From positions 1-13,975 of the forward strand of contig JAWLEN010000062.1 in NCBI GenBank assembly GCA_041686095.1: DNA of 13,975 bases. The letters are read 5' to 3'. The notes beneath the pieces were generated by a model. That model was given only the letters and a program-made list of their open reading frames with translations. It was not told where the DNA came from and made no database searches. Below, one piece after another: positions 1 to 6,662 of the stretch; the stretch's first letter is position 1, and each line of letters begins with the position of its first letter. The position numbers were made by a program, and so were the translations under genes. The stretch is from WJMT01 sp041686095 (lineage in GTDB: Bacteria; Acidobacteriota; Aminicenantia; Aminicenantales; Aminicenantaceae).

Positions 1-1626
1 ATATCCTGCATCCGCATGCCTGAAAATAGCCGTAGCTGGGTCATTATGAAGGACTCTTTTTATTCGCCTTTCTGATTTTTCAGAGCCGTCGACCAACAGC
101 ACCATTCCTGCATGCTGGGAATACCCTATACCCACACCTCCTCCATGATGAAAAGAGACCCACGTAGCTCCTCCGCAGGTATTGGCCATAAGATTCAGAA
201 GCGGCCAGTCAGAAACAGCATCACTCCCATCTTTCATGCTTTCTGTTTCTCTGTAAGGGGATGCCACTGACCCCCCATCCAAATGATCCCGTCCTATGAC
301 CACAGGGGCTTTCAGCTTTCCAGATCGAATCAATTCATTGAAAAGATTTCCTGCTTTTTCTCTCTCTCCCAATCCCAGCCAGCAAATTCGACAGGGGAGA
401 CCTTGGAAAGCGACCTTTTTTTGAGCTTTCTGTATCCAGTTAATCATTTTTTTGTTTTCTGGAAATGCCTCTATCAAAGCCTGGTCGGTTTCATATATAT
501 CTTGAGGGTCCCCGGATAAAGCAGCCCATCGGAAAGGCCCTTTTCCTTCGCAAAATTGGGGACGGATGTATTCTGGGACAAAACCTGGGTAAGAGAAAGC
601 ATTTTTTTCTCCCCCTTGTTTGGCAAATTCTCTAAGATTATTTCCATAGTCAAAAACCCGGCTTCCCTGTTTCTGCATTTTCAGCATTAAGGACACATGC
701 CGGGCCATACTTTTAAGGGCTCGTTTCTTGTACTCATCAGGATCAGATTTTCTGAGCTGTTTAGCTTCTTCAAAGCTAATCCCTGCAGGAACATATCCAT
801 TAACCGGGTCATGGGCTGAAGTCTGATCTGTTAAAACATCTGGAATGATTTTATCTTTGAGAAGCTTTTCAAGAACATCGCCTATGTTTCCCACTAATCC
901 CACTGATAAGGCTTTTTTTTGGCTTTTAGCCTCCAAAACCATTTTTTTAGCTTCTTCATATGAATGGGTCATGCGATCTATATATTTGTTTTTTATCCTC
1001 TTTTTAATGCTTTCCGGGTTCACATCCACTCCCAGAAAAGCAGCTCCTGCCATAGTTGCGGCCAAAGGCTGGGCTCCGCCCATAGCTCCTAAACCGCCGG
1101 TTACCAATAATTTTCCCTTTAAATCTCCTTTGAAGTATTTTTCACCGCAAGCAGCAAATGTCTCGTAGGTTCCCTGGAGTATTCCTTGAGTTCCTATATA
1201 AATCCAGCTTCCTGCTGTCATCTGACCGTACATCATCAAACCTTTCTCTTTTAATTTGTTAAAATGATCCCAGGTAGCCCAATGGGGGACCAGATTGCTG
1301 TTGGCAATAAGAACGCGAGGCGCTTCTGGGTGAGAACGAATAATCCCCACTGGTTTTCCAGATTGAATCAGAAGGCTTTGATCGGTTTTGAGATCAAGAA
1401 GTGCTTTGATTATTTTTCTGACAGAATCTTTGTCTCGAGCCGCTTGGCCTGTCCCTCCATACACCACTAAGTTTTCAGAGTCTTCAGCGACTTCAGGATT
1501 TAAATTATTGAGCAGCATCCTCAAGGGAGCTTCTGTCTCCCAACTTTGAGCTGATATTTCAGTTCCTTCTGGAGCCTTATAATTAGGATGGTTGGCATAA
1601 GTTTTTATAAACTCAGAATATTTCAT
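1..1626 (-). CDS. hutU: Urocanate hydratase (urocanase), C-terminus cut by window edge
   Basis: This is the second enzyme of histidine degradation, converting urocanate to 4-imidazolone-5-propionate in the cytoplasm with tightly bound NAD+. The reading frame is open for 542 codons from an ATG at 1626 to the left edge, where it ends in HADAGY. Family members are about 550-560 residues, so only roughly 10-15 residues are missing. Visible hallmarks are the glycine-rich GGLGAMGG segment (about residues 177-184), the GRDHLDGGS segment, and GLPCRICWLG. In that last motif Cys415 matches the known active-site cysteine of Pseudomonas urocanase (Cys410). Cys412 occupies a position that is often alanine. 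A strong Shine-Dalgarno (GAGGAGGG, 1631-1639) precedes the ATG. The gene starts 15 bp after the MarR gene stop, so the two are very likely co-transcribed. No hutH, hutI or hutG is visible; they may lie to the left. Confidence 0.97.
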   Translation of the reverse strand, partial: MKYSEFIKTYANHPNYKAPEGTEISAQSWETEAPLRMLLNNLNPEVAEDSENLVVYGGTGQAARDKDSVRKIIKALLDLKTDQSLLIQSGKPVGIIRSHPEAPRVLIANSNLVPHWATWDHFNKLKEKGLMMYGQMTAGSWIYIGTQGILQGTYETFAACGEKYFKGDLKGKLLVTGGLGAMGGAQPLAATMAGAAFLGVDVNPESIKKRIKNKYIDRMTHSYEEAKKMVLEAKSQKKALSVGLVGNIGDVLEKLLKDKIIPDVLTDQTSAHDPVNGYVPAGISFEEAKQLRKSDPDEYKKRALKSMARHVSLMLKMQKQGSRVFDYGNNLREFAKQGGEKNAFSYPGFVPEYIRPQFCEGKGPFRWAALSGDPQDIYETDQALIEAFPENKKMINWIQKAQKKVAFQGLPCRICWLGLGEREKAGNLFNELIRSGKLKAPVVIGRDHLDGGSVASPYRETESMKDGSDAVSDWPLLNLMANTCGGATWVSFHHGGGVGIGYSQHAGMVLLVDGSEKSERRIKRVLHNDPATAIFRHADAGY

Positions 1627-1641
1627 TGAATCCCTCCTCAA

Positions 1642-2127
1642 TTATATTTTTATATTTTTTAAAACCCTTTCACAAAGACTTTGTTTTTCAAGAGTTTCTT
1701 CTATTTCATCTAATGCTTTGAACAGGCGGGCGCTGTTTTCTTTTTTATTGAGTAAAAAACGCATGGATTCTTTCATGGATTTCCAGACAGGCTTTAGTTC
1801 ATGCATCATTTTGTGGCCTTTTTCTGTAAAACCAATGATTCTTTTTCTCCTGTCATTTTTATCATCAATAAACTTCACCAGATTCTTTTTTTCTAAATTG
1901 GTGACAAGTTGACTGACTGCTGAATGGGTAATCTGGAGCTCTCTGGCTATTTCTGTTACTGATAAACCGTTTTTATGGTGAAGTAAATAAAAAAGGGGGA
2001 ACCAGCTCACTTCAAAAGGAATTTCTAATTTCTTATAGACCTGTGACACATCAAACAGGAATCGATCACTGATTCGTTTCAGACGTGTGCCAAAAATAAG
2101 TTCGCCAGCTTCTTTATAAAAACTCAT
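1642..2127 (-). CDS. MarR-family transcriptional regulator (MarR-hutU operon)
   Basis: A 161-residue winged helix-turn-helix repressor-type protein, probably a DNA-binding dimer in the cytoplasm. Residues about 54-80 (LSVTEIARELQITHSAVSQL and following) form the helix-turn-helix. Residues 88-97 carry the charged wing motif DDKNDRRKRI typical of MarR. The C-terminal helices (about 105-155) would form the dimer interface. The N-terminal segment (EAGELIFGTRLKRISDRF) resembles the MarR part of proteins that in other bacteria are fused to a GNAT acetyltransferase, but no acetyltransferase domain follows here. No Shine-Dalgarno is evident before the ATG at 2127, but no better start is near and a good promoter lies just upstream. 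Its position 15 bp ahead of hutU suggests it controls its own operon and perhaps the divergent ligase gene. The ligand is unknown; urocanate or histidine is a guess. Confidence 0.9.
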   Translation of the reverse strand: MSFYKEAGELIFGTRLKRISDRFLFDVSQVYKKLEIPFEVSWFPLFYLLHHKNGLSVTEIARELQITHSAVSQLVTNLEKKNLVKFIDDKNDRRKRIIGFTEKGHKMMHELKPVWKSMKESMRFLLNKKENSARLFKALDEIEETLEKQSLCERVLKNIKI

Positions 2128-2153
2128 ATTTTTCGGTTAAACGATCTATTTAC

Positions 2154-2165
2154 GTTAGTACTTAC
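2154..2165. promoter_or_regulatory. Imperfect palindrome at the MarR transcription start (candidate operator)
   Basis: GTTAGTACTTAC is a 12-bp inverted repeat with one mismatched pair (two non-symmetric bases) and a perfect AGTACT core (2157-2162). It lies directly downstream of the -10 box and covers the predicted start near 2159, where a bound repressor would block transcription. The MarR product is the obvious candidate ligand for this site. Confidence 0.4.
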
Positions 2166-2194
2166 ATTATTTGATTTATTTTCTTAAATTGCAA
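2166..2194 (-). promoter_or_regulatory. Sigma70-type promoter of the MarR-hutU operon
   Basis: Read on the minus strand, TTGCAA (2194-2189) and AATAAT (2171-2166) are separated by exactly 17 bp. Both boxes match the consensus at most positions. The predicted start near 2159 gives a leader of about 32 nt to the ATG at 2127. Confidence 0.55.
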
Positions 2195-2253
2195 GAAAAA
2201 ATTCGGTTAAATAAACTCTATCGCGGTTTTAGAAATACTTACCTTGTCTTTGA

Positions 2254-2305
2254 AAAGCTCGACAAAGCTCTGAACGAAATGTAAAATATGAAATCATATT
2301 ATAAA
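2254..2305 (+). promoter_or_regulatory. Control region of the glutamine-synthetase-family gene
   Basis: Three elements lie ahead of the gene. A direct repeat AAAGCTC occurs at 2254-2260 and 2264-2270, exactly 10 bp (one helical turn) apart. A perfect 7+7 palindrome with a 2-bp centre, AATATGA-AA-TCATATT, covers 2285-2300. A TATAAA -10-like box lies at 2300-2305. No good -35 box sits at the right distance, which suggests activator-dependent initiation. A Shine-Dalgarno AAAGGAG follows at 2314-2320. Confidence 0.35.
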
Positions 2306-2329
2306 TAGATTATAAAGGAGTAGGCCATT

Positions 2330-3853
2330 ATGTCTGATAACAATTTTTCATATGCCTTAACCAATCCGCTCTCTTTATTATTGAACAAACCAGCTGATCA
2401 ATTTCAAAGAGCTGACTTGCTCAAAATAATAGAGAAAAAGCAGATTGAACGGATTACTTTTCATTACACAGCCATTGATGGAAGACTTAAGGAACTAAAA
2501 CTCCCCATATCCAACAAAGTTGAGGCAGAGCGAATTCTAGCTAATGGGGAACGAGTGGATGGATCCTCCTTGTTTAAAGGTTTAGTTGAAACAACTCTTT
2601 CAGACTTATATGTGGTCCCTCAGTATAAAACAGCTTTTCTCAATCCATTTGATAAAGGAAGTCTTGATTTTATATGCCGTTATTTCACCAAAGAAGGGGA
2701 CCTGGCTCCTTTTGCTCCGGATTCTATATTAAACAAAGCTTACCAGCTTTTTAAAAAGAACACAGGGTATGAACTTCATTGTTTAGGTGAATTGGAGTTT
2801 TTTCTTATCTCTGAAAAACAAGATGGTTTGTATCAACAGGAAAGCTGGAATAATTACCATGAATCATCTCCTTTTGTTAAAAGTGGAGCCATTTTGACTG
2901 AAATTCTTCGTTACATTACCCAGATCACCAATGCGGTTAAATACGCTCATTCAGAAGCTGGATATATAGATAAAATAGAGTCAGATCTAGATGAAATAAA
3001 CGGAAAACAAGCTGAACAACTCGAAGTAGAATTTTCCCCTAGACCTGTTCATGAGATGGCCGACAGCTTGGTTGTAGGGAGATGGCTCATCAGAAATATC
3101 GCTTACAAACATGGATGCATAGCCAGTTTTGCTCCTAAAATACAGCAGGGGATCGCTGGAAATGGCTTTCATATTCATATGCAGTTGATGAAAGAGGGAA
3201 AAAATATAATGAAAGGTTCTGACGGAAGGCTTTCGGATCCTGCGGAACGGTTAGTGGGAGGACTTTGTGAATATGCGGATTCATTGACTGCATTTGGAAA
3301 CACCACTCCTTCCTCGTACTTGAGACTCGTGCCTAACCAGGAGGCTCCGACAAAAATATTTTGGAGCGGTTTAAATCGGCAGGCGCTCATAAGAGTTCCC
3401 TTAGCATGGTCAATATTCAGTGATTTGGCAAAAAAAATAAATCCTCAAGAATCGACGAGCCTTAAAGAAGATATTGAAAGCAAAACAGTGGAACTCAGAA
3501 GTCCTGATGGAAGTGCGCTGATTCATTTTCTTATTGCAGGGATTGTGATGGCTGCTGAATGGGGATTAACACAAAAAGATTCTCTTGATATAGCAAAAAA
3601 ACTCTATGTTAAAGGAAAAGTTAGTGGCAATGAAAATGTGATGAAGTCTTATAAATCGTTACCTGGGGGATGTGGGGAATCAAGCCGAATACTTATAAAA
3701 AAAAGAGATTTATATCAGAGAAATGGAATTTTCCCTTCTTATGTCATTGACTATATGGCCGATTTATTGAAAAAAGAAGATCTTGATTTATCTAAACTTA
3801 AAGATAGAAAAGAGATTCAAAGCATCATGCACAAAGATATACATAGACATTGA
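2330..3853 (+). CDS. Glutamine-synthetase-family ATP-dependent ligase
   Basis: A 507-residue protein with the whole glutamine synthetase fold, which joins glutamate (or an analogue) to ammonia or an amine using ATP. Matches to bacterial GSI motifs are: DGSSL (from Asp77) in the beta-grasp domain; the ExE metal pair in GELEFF (Glu154, Glu156); Glu232; GNGFHIH (His281); RLVPNQEAP (Arg332, Glu338); NRQALIRVP (Arg350, Arg355); and VELRSPD (Glu388, Arg390). All main catalytic residues therefore appear present. The segment that in enterobacterial GSI carries the adenylylated tyrosine is not recognisable. The C-terminal about 90 residues diverge, and the middle (about 165-225) aligns poorly. Start ATG has AAAGGAG ten bases upstream. 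It is divergent from MarR-hutU. Ordinary glutamine synthetase or a gamma-glutamyl-amine ligase are both possible, so no symbol is given. Confidence 0.88.
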   Translation: MSDNNFSYALTNPLSLLLNKPADQFQRADLLKIIEKKQIERITFHYTAIDGRLKELKLPISNKVEAERILANGERVDGSSLFKGLVETTLSDLYVVPQYKTAFLNPFDKGSLDFICRYFTKEGDLAPFAPDSILNKAYQLFKKNTGYELHCLGELEFFLISEKQDGLYQQESWNNYHESSPFVKSGAILTEILRYITQITNAVKYAHSEAGYIDKIESDLDEINGKQAEQLEVEFSPRPVHEMADSLVVGRWLIRNIAYKHGCIASFAPKIQQGIAGNGFHIHMQLMKEGKNIMKGSDGRLSDPAERLVGGLCEYADSLTAFGNTTPSSYLRLVPNQEAPTKIFWSGLNRQALIRVPLAWSIFSDLAKKINPQESTSLKEDIESKTVELRSPDGSALIHFLIAGIVMAAEWGLTQKDSLDIAKKLYVKGKVSGNENVMKSYKSLPGGCGESSRILIKKRDLYQRNGIFPSYVIDYMADLLKKEDLDLSKLKDRKEIQSIMHKDIHRH

Positions 3854-3878
3854 TTTAATATTTTTATAGAAAAAATAC

Positions 3879-3906
3879 TTGAAAAATAAAAAAGTTTTGT
3901 TATAAT
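3879..3906 (+). promoter_or_regulatory. Sigma70-like promoter inside the convergent intergenic region
   Basis: TTGAAA (3879-3884) and a perfect TATAAT (3901-3906) are 16 bp apart. It lies after the stop of the ligase gene and points toward 210 bp with no plus-strand gene. The tract is very A/T rich, so a chance match is possible. The predicted start is near 3913. Confidence 0.4.
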
Positions 3907-3907
3907 A

Positions 3908-3943
3908 GAAAAAAATCTTATTGCGCTGGCTGGGTAAGATTTT
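3908..3943 (-). terminator. Hairpin with T tract, possible terminator of the sugar operon
   Basis: AAAATCTTA (3912-3920) and TAAGATTTT (3935-3943) form a perfect 9-bp stem around a 14-nt loop. On the minus strand the stem runs into a T7 tract (3915-3909), as in an intrinsic terminator for transcripts coming from the NIF3-like gene. On the plus strand it is followed by TTTTATTAATA, so it might also stop the ligase transcript. The stem has only two G-C pairs, so termination strength is doubtful. Confidence 0.4.
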
Positions 3944-4030
3944 ATTAATACCCTCCTTCATTATCCCCTTTTTGCTTATTTCCCCCAAACCAACAGCCAG
4001 CCCCTTATTCCCAAGTTTGTTTCAAAAAAA
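3913..4030 (+). ncRNA. Candidate C-rich small RNA between convergent genes
   Basis: A transcript from the promoter just upstream would open with the 9-bp hairpin, then carry C tracts at 3951-3956 (CCCTCC), 3965-3968, 3982-3986, 4001-4004 and 4010-4012. Unpaired C-rich stretches that complement Shine-Dalgarno sequences are a known feature of several regulatory RNAs, such as the staphylococcal RsaE/RoxS type. The hairpin loop GCTGGCTG (3925-3932) is perfectly complementary to CAGCCAGC (3994-4001). No clear 3' terminator is seen, so the end is a guess. There is no homology to a named RNA that I can recognise. Confidence 0.28.
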
Positions 4031-4063
4031 TCAAGAAAATTTTGGATTCAGTTTTATGAGAAA

Positions 4064-5023
4064 TTAAATTCTGCGGAATCGTTCAAATCCTGATATTCCA
4101 ATAAAATCAAGCTGATTTTTTTTCTCTATTTCATCAAACAAAAGATTCAATCCTAAGGTATCACTGGAAATGTGGCCGGCTATGACTATGTTTAGATTAG
4201 CCTGTTTGGCTTTTTTCAGATGCTTTTCGCCTATATGCATTCCCACAAGAGTGCTTATGCCGCTGTTGGCGATTTTATCAAATATATCTTCGGAACCTCC
4301 GGTTCCTCCAGTCATATCCACATATATTTTGCCGCATTTGTTGTTTTCAGAACCATGTATGATTTTAGGAGGAGCCTGAAGTTTTGAAGACTTTTTGTAC
4401 TCAGGTATTGTTTTAAGCAATCCTGTGAGTTCTTTGAGGTTGTATGGCTTTTCTTTTTCAAAGAGATTTTTTAGATACTTTGTAACACAATTGTCAGCAG
4501 GGGTGTGCACACACATCATTGGAAGGTCCAGGATTCGAGCCGCATCCACGGCTCGATTATGATTGACAGGGAGGATTCCTCTTTCCACTTCACTGATTCT
4601 TTTTTCCATAAGCTGTTCCGCCACGCTCACAGTGATCCCATATTGAGATAGAAGGTCAGCCTGGAGCTTCATCACATCATAAAGCTGGGCTAAAGCATAT
4701 CCTTCTGGATGATGAGATATGATTAGGTCAATATTTTCATTTTTCTCCTTATTTAATTGATGAGTTAATAATATTTCTCCGATTTCCATATCTATTCCCA
4801 CAATGACTTTTTTGATTTCAGTGCTTTGGTCTCCATGTAATATGCGGGTATCTGAAAATGGATTGAAAAGTTTGTCGCTATCATAAAATTCTCTTTCGTC
4901 TTTACTGAGCTTGTCAAATTTCTCTTTTTCCTGTTTCAGAAGCTTATTGATTTCCTTTTTATTTCTCAGATCATTGTCAATTCCTATGGAAATGACTTTT
5001 TTATAAAGTTTTTCTAATTTCAT
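4064..5023 (-). CDS. NIF3/DUF34-like dinuclear-metal protein
   Basis: A 319-residue protein resembling the NIF3 (YbgI/YqfO, DUF34) family, toroidal proteins with a two-metal site whose reaction is still debated. Motifs in order are: LIISHHPEG (His104, His105); VHTPADN (His173, Asp177, matching the family's HTxxD); a glycine-rich TGGTGGSED; GMHIGEKH; and AGHISSD (His284, Asp288). In the family the last motif is normally GHxxxE, so the metal-binding glutamate appears replaced by aspartate. The first about 60 residues are charged and unlike the core family. The ATG at 5023 is chosen because GGAAGGAG lies six bases before it; a TTG 15 bp earlier would sit inside that ribosome site. It is the last gene of the sugar operon, 29 bp after the isomerase. 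A role in sugar use is inferred only from position. Confidence 0.75.
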   Translation of the reverse strand: MKLEKLYKKVISIGIDNDLRNKKEINKLLKQEKEKFDKLSKDEREFYDSDKLFNPFSDTRILHGDQSTEIKKVIVGIDMEIGEILLTHQLNKEKNENIDLIISHHPEGYALAQLYDVMKLQADLLSQYGITVSVAEQLMEKRISEVERGILPVNHNRAVDAARILDLPMMCVHTPADNCVTKYLKNLFEKEKPYNLKELTGLLKTIPEYKKSSKLQAPPKIIHGSENNKCGKIYVDMTGGTGGSEDIFDKIANSGISTLVGMHIGEKHLKKAKQANLNIVIAGHISSDTLGLNLLFDEIEKKNQLDFIGISGFERFRRI

Positions 5024-5052
5024 TTTTTCTCCTTCCAAAGGTTTAATTTAGT

Positions 5053-6564
5053 TTAAACCAGCTCTTCAGGTGTTTGGGTATCATAACATTCAAAGGGAAT
5101 ACCCATGACATCAGCAAGTGCTTTCAATTCAGCTAGATGGTCTCCCATAACTGTCATGGGATGGTTGGAATTGATATGTTGTTCTATTTTTCCACATAGT
5201 TTTAAATACCAGTGAGGCCAATCAGGACTGCAGTTTCTTGAGCGTTCTTTCCAGATTTCATGAGTTGGAACATCGGTGACCCCCCGGCCTGCACATAAAT
5301 AAAGTTGGTGATTTCGGTAAGAAAAACGAGCCCAGGTGACTGTGCCGGGTATTCTTGCTACTAAAGAACAGGTTCCTCCTCCTTTTTTAAAATACATATA
5401 AGTCTGACGTTCGGACCAGGATCCTTCCAGCGACTCATGGCTTCCTTTGGCAAAATAAGGAGCCAAAGATCCAGAGTTAACAAACCAGTAAAGCGAATTT
5501 TCAGAGTCCCAATAACGAAGGTCATTAAAACCAACAGGATCATTATCATTTAAAAGCTTCAGCACCTGCATGGTGACAGCTGCCCCATCATCTGCTTCAG
5601 TAGCGGCCACAAATGTTTTTCCATCTGAATCCGGTCTCAATCGGTTATTCAGGATCCCGAGAGTCAGGTCAGTAGCAGGATAGTGTTCGATCCAATCGAG
5701 TTGATCTTGGATACCCATAAAATCCAATCCAAACTGTTTCTTTAACTCTAGGATGGCATAATATACTTTCATTTGAAAAAGCACCATTTCTTTGGTTAGG
5801 TTCTTTTTAGGATCTTGCCCCATGCGGATATCCATTCCTTTCTGGATTAAAAAGTCAAAGGCTTTTTTTGCTTTCTCATCAGGAATTTGTTCGGTCATTT
5901 TCAAAAGTCTCAGTCCGTCAAATCCTTCTCTGGCTGTTCCGAAATTTTTCAAAAAATGGGCATCTGATATTTTATTCCACATCTGCATAGATCGAGGTCC
6001 CACAGCTCCATAAATAGACCCTGAAAGTTTTTTTAACACTTTTTTTGCCTTTTTTCTATTCGATTCATTCACAGTTATGTCTATAAAATTCTGTTTTTCT
6101 GGGACGTATTGTCCTTGTTTTAAAAATGTTCTCATGGGTTCAATATATCTTTTATGGTCTTTGAAGTTTTCTACAAATAGTCTATGAGTTTGAATCCCCA
6201 TTTGAGAGGTACCCGCTTCCGCAGCTAAAAGGCCCACCGCTCCCGGATAATTAGGAACAGCGCTTCCTAACATCAACTTGGGAACTTCTTCTGGAAGCTG
6301 CCACATAGGGCTTACAGAAAAATCAGGATAAGCCCATCCTGCCATAAAATTAATGAACCGACTGCCCTTGGTTTTTTTGATGATCCTCATTCCTTCAGCC
6401 ACACTGGACACAGGTTTTTCCGTATTGAGTACATTTGGTTTCCATCCACATTTTTCAATAACCTGTATTAGTTCATTGAGCTGTTCTTTGGCTACGGGCC
6501 ACACCTCAGCATTGGGTTCATCCCGGCTGTCCAGGGGCATATATATATCAACAGTTTTATTCAT
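5053..6564 (-). CDS. L-fucose/L-arabinose isomerase-like sugar isomerase
   Basis: A 503-residue cytoplasmic enzyme of the FucI/AraA superfamily, which interconverts an aldose and a ketose with a divalent metal such as Mn2+. The length is close to AraA (about 500) and shorter than FucI (about 590). Support comes from the N-terminal segment GLLAAEAGTSQMG (about 111-123), the acidic ATEADDGAA motif (about 321-329, like the family's metal-binding E-x-D), NSGSLAPYF (363-371) and a C-terminal MGDHLAEL (His476) where the family places a metal-binding histidine. Exact residue assignment is uncertain. The gene has a clear AAAGGAG ribosome site before the ATG at 6564. It follows the three ABC sugar importer genes, so it probably acts on the imported sugar. 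Fucose, arabinose and rarer sugars are all possible, and no partner kinase or aldolase is visible. Confidence 0.8.
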   Translation of the reverse strand: MNKTVDIYMPLDSRDEPNAEVWPVAKEQLNELIQVIEKCGWKPNVLNTEKPVSSVAEGMRIIKKTKGSRFINFMAGWAYPDFSVSPMWQLPEEVPKLMLGSAVPNYPGAVGLLAAEAGTSQMGIQTHRLFVENFKDHKRYIEPMRTFLKQGQYVPEKQNFIDITVNESNRKKAKKVLKKLSGSIYGAVGPRSMQMWNKISDAHFLKNFGTAREGFDGLRLLKMTEQIPDEKAKKAFDFLIQKGMDIRMGQDPKKNLTKEMVLFQMKVYYAILELKKQFGLDFMGIQDQLDWIEHYPATDLTLGILNNRLRPDSDGKTFVAATEADDGAAVTMQVLKLLNDNDPVGFNDLRYWDSENSLYWFVNSGSLAPYFAKGSHESLEGSWSERQTYMYFKKGGGTCSLVARIPGTVTWARFSYRNHQLYLCAGRGVTDVPTHEIWKERSRNCSPDWPHWYLKLCGKIEQHINSNHPMTVMGDHLAELKALADVMGIPFECYDTQTPEELV

Positions 6565-6613
6565 TGAAATCTCCTTTTAACCTGACTATTCGTAAAAAAA
6601 TAGCGATGTTTTT

Positions 6614-6642
6614 ATTATTATTTTATTTTCAGCGATGTGCAA
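6614..6642 (-). promoter_or_regulatory. Possible internal promoter ahead of the isomerase gene
   Basis: On the minus strand TTGCAC (6642-6637) and AATAAT (6619-6614) are 17 bp apart in the 98-bp gap between binding-protein and isomerase genes. The predicted start near 6607 gives a 43-nt leader. An 8-bp direct repeat AGCGATGT lies at 6602-6609 and 6631-6638, once near the predicted start and once overlapping the -35 side, so it could be a regulator site. Confidence 0.35.
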
Positions 6643-6662
6643 GGTTTTTTCAAGAATATGGT

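Larger units (their letters stand above)
2132..2211. repeat. Direct repeat TTCGGTTAAA flanking the MarR-hutU promoter
   Basis: The same 10-mer occurs at 2132-2141 (inside the MarR leader) and 2202-2211 (just upstream of the -35 box), in the same orientation and 70 bp apart, about seven helical turns. The placement on both sides of the promoter would suit a paired operator, but the spacing and function are unproven. Confidence 0.4.

Noticed and set aside
283..1470. Plus-strand open frames opposite urocanase
   Set aside because: They are shadows of the hutU coding strand; the minus frame is open for 542 codons with family motifs.
2212..2329. Sigma54 promoter or known glutamine/amino-acid riboswitch ahead of the ligase
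   Set aside because: No GG-N10-GC pattern and no recognisable riboswitch fold in the short leader.
3788..3988. Minus-strand open frame of about 57-66 codons with AAGGGG before an inner ATG
   Set aside because: It runs antisense into the ligase gene, its product is a low-complexity Phe/Lys/Ile-rich chain, and it crosses the T-tract hairpin. No family is recognisable.
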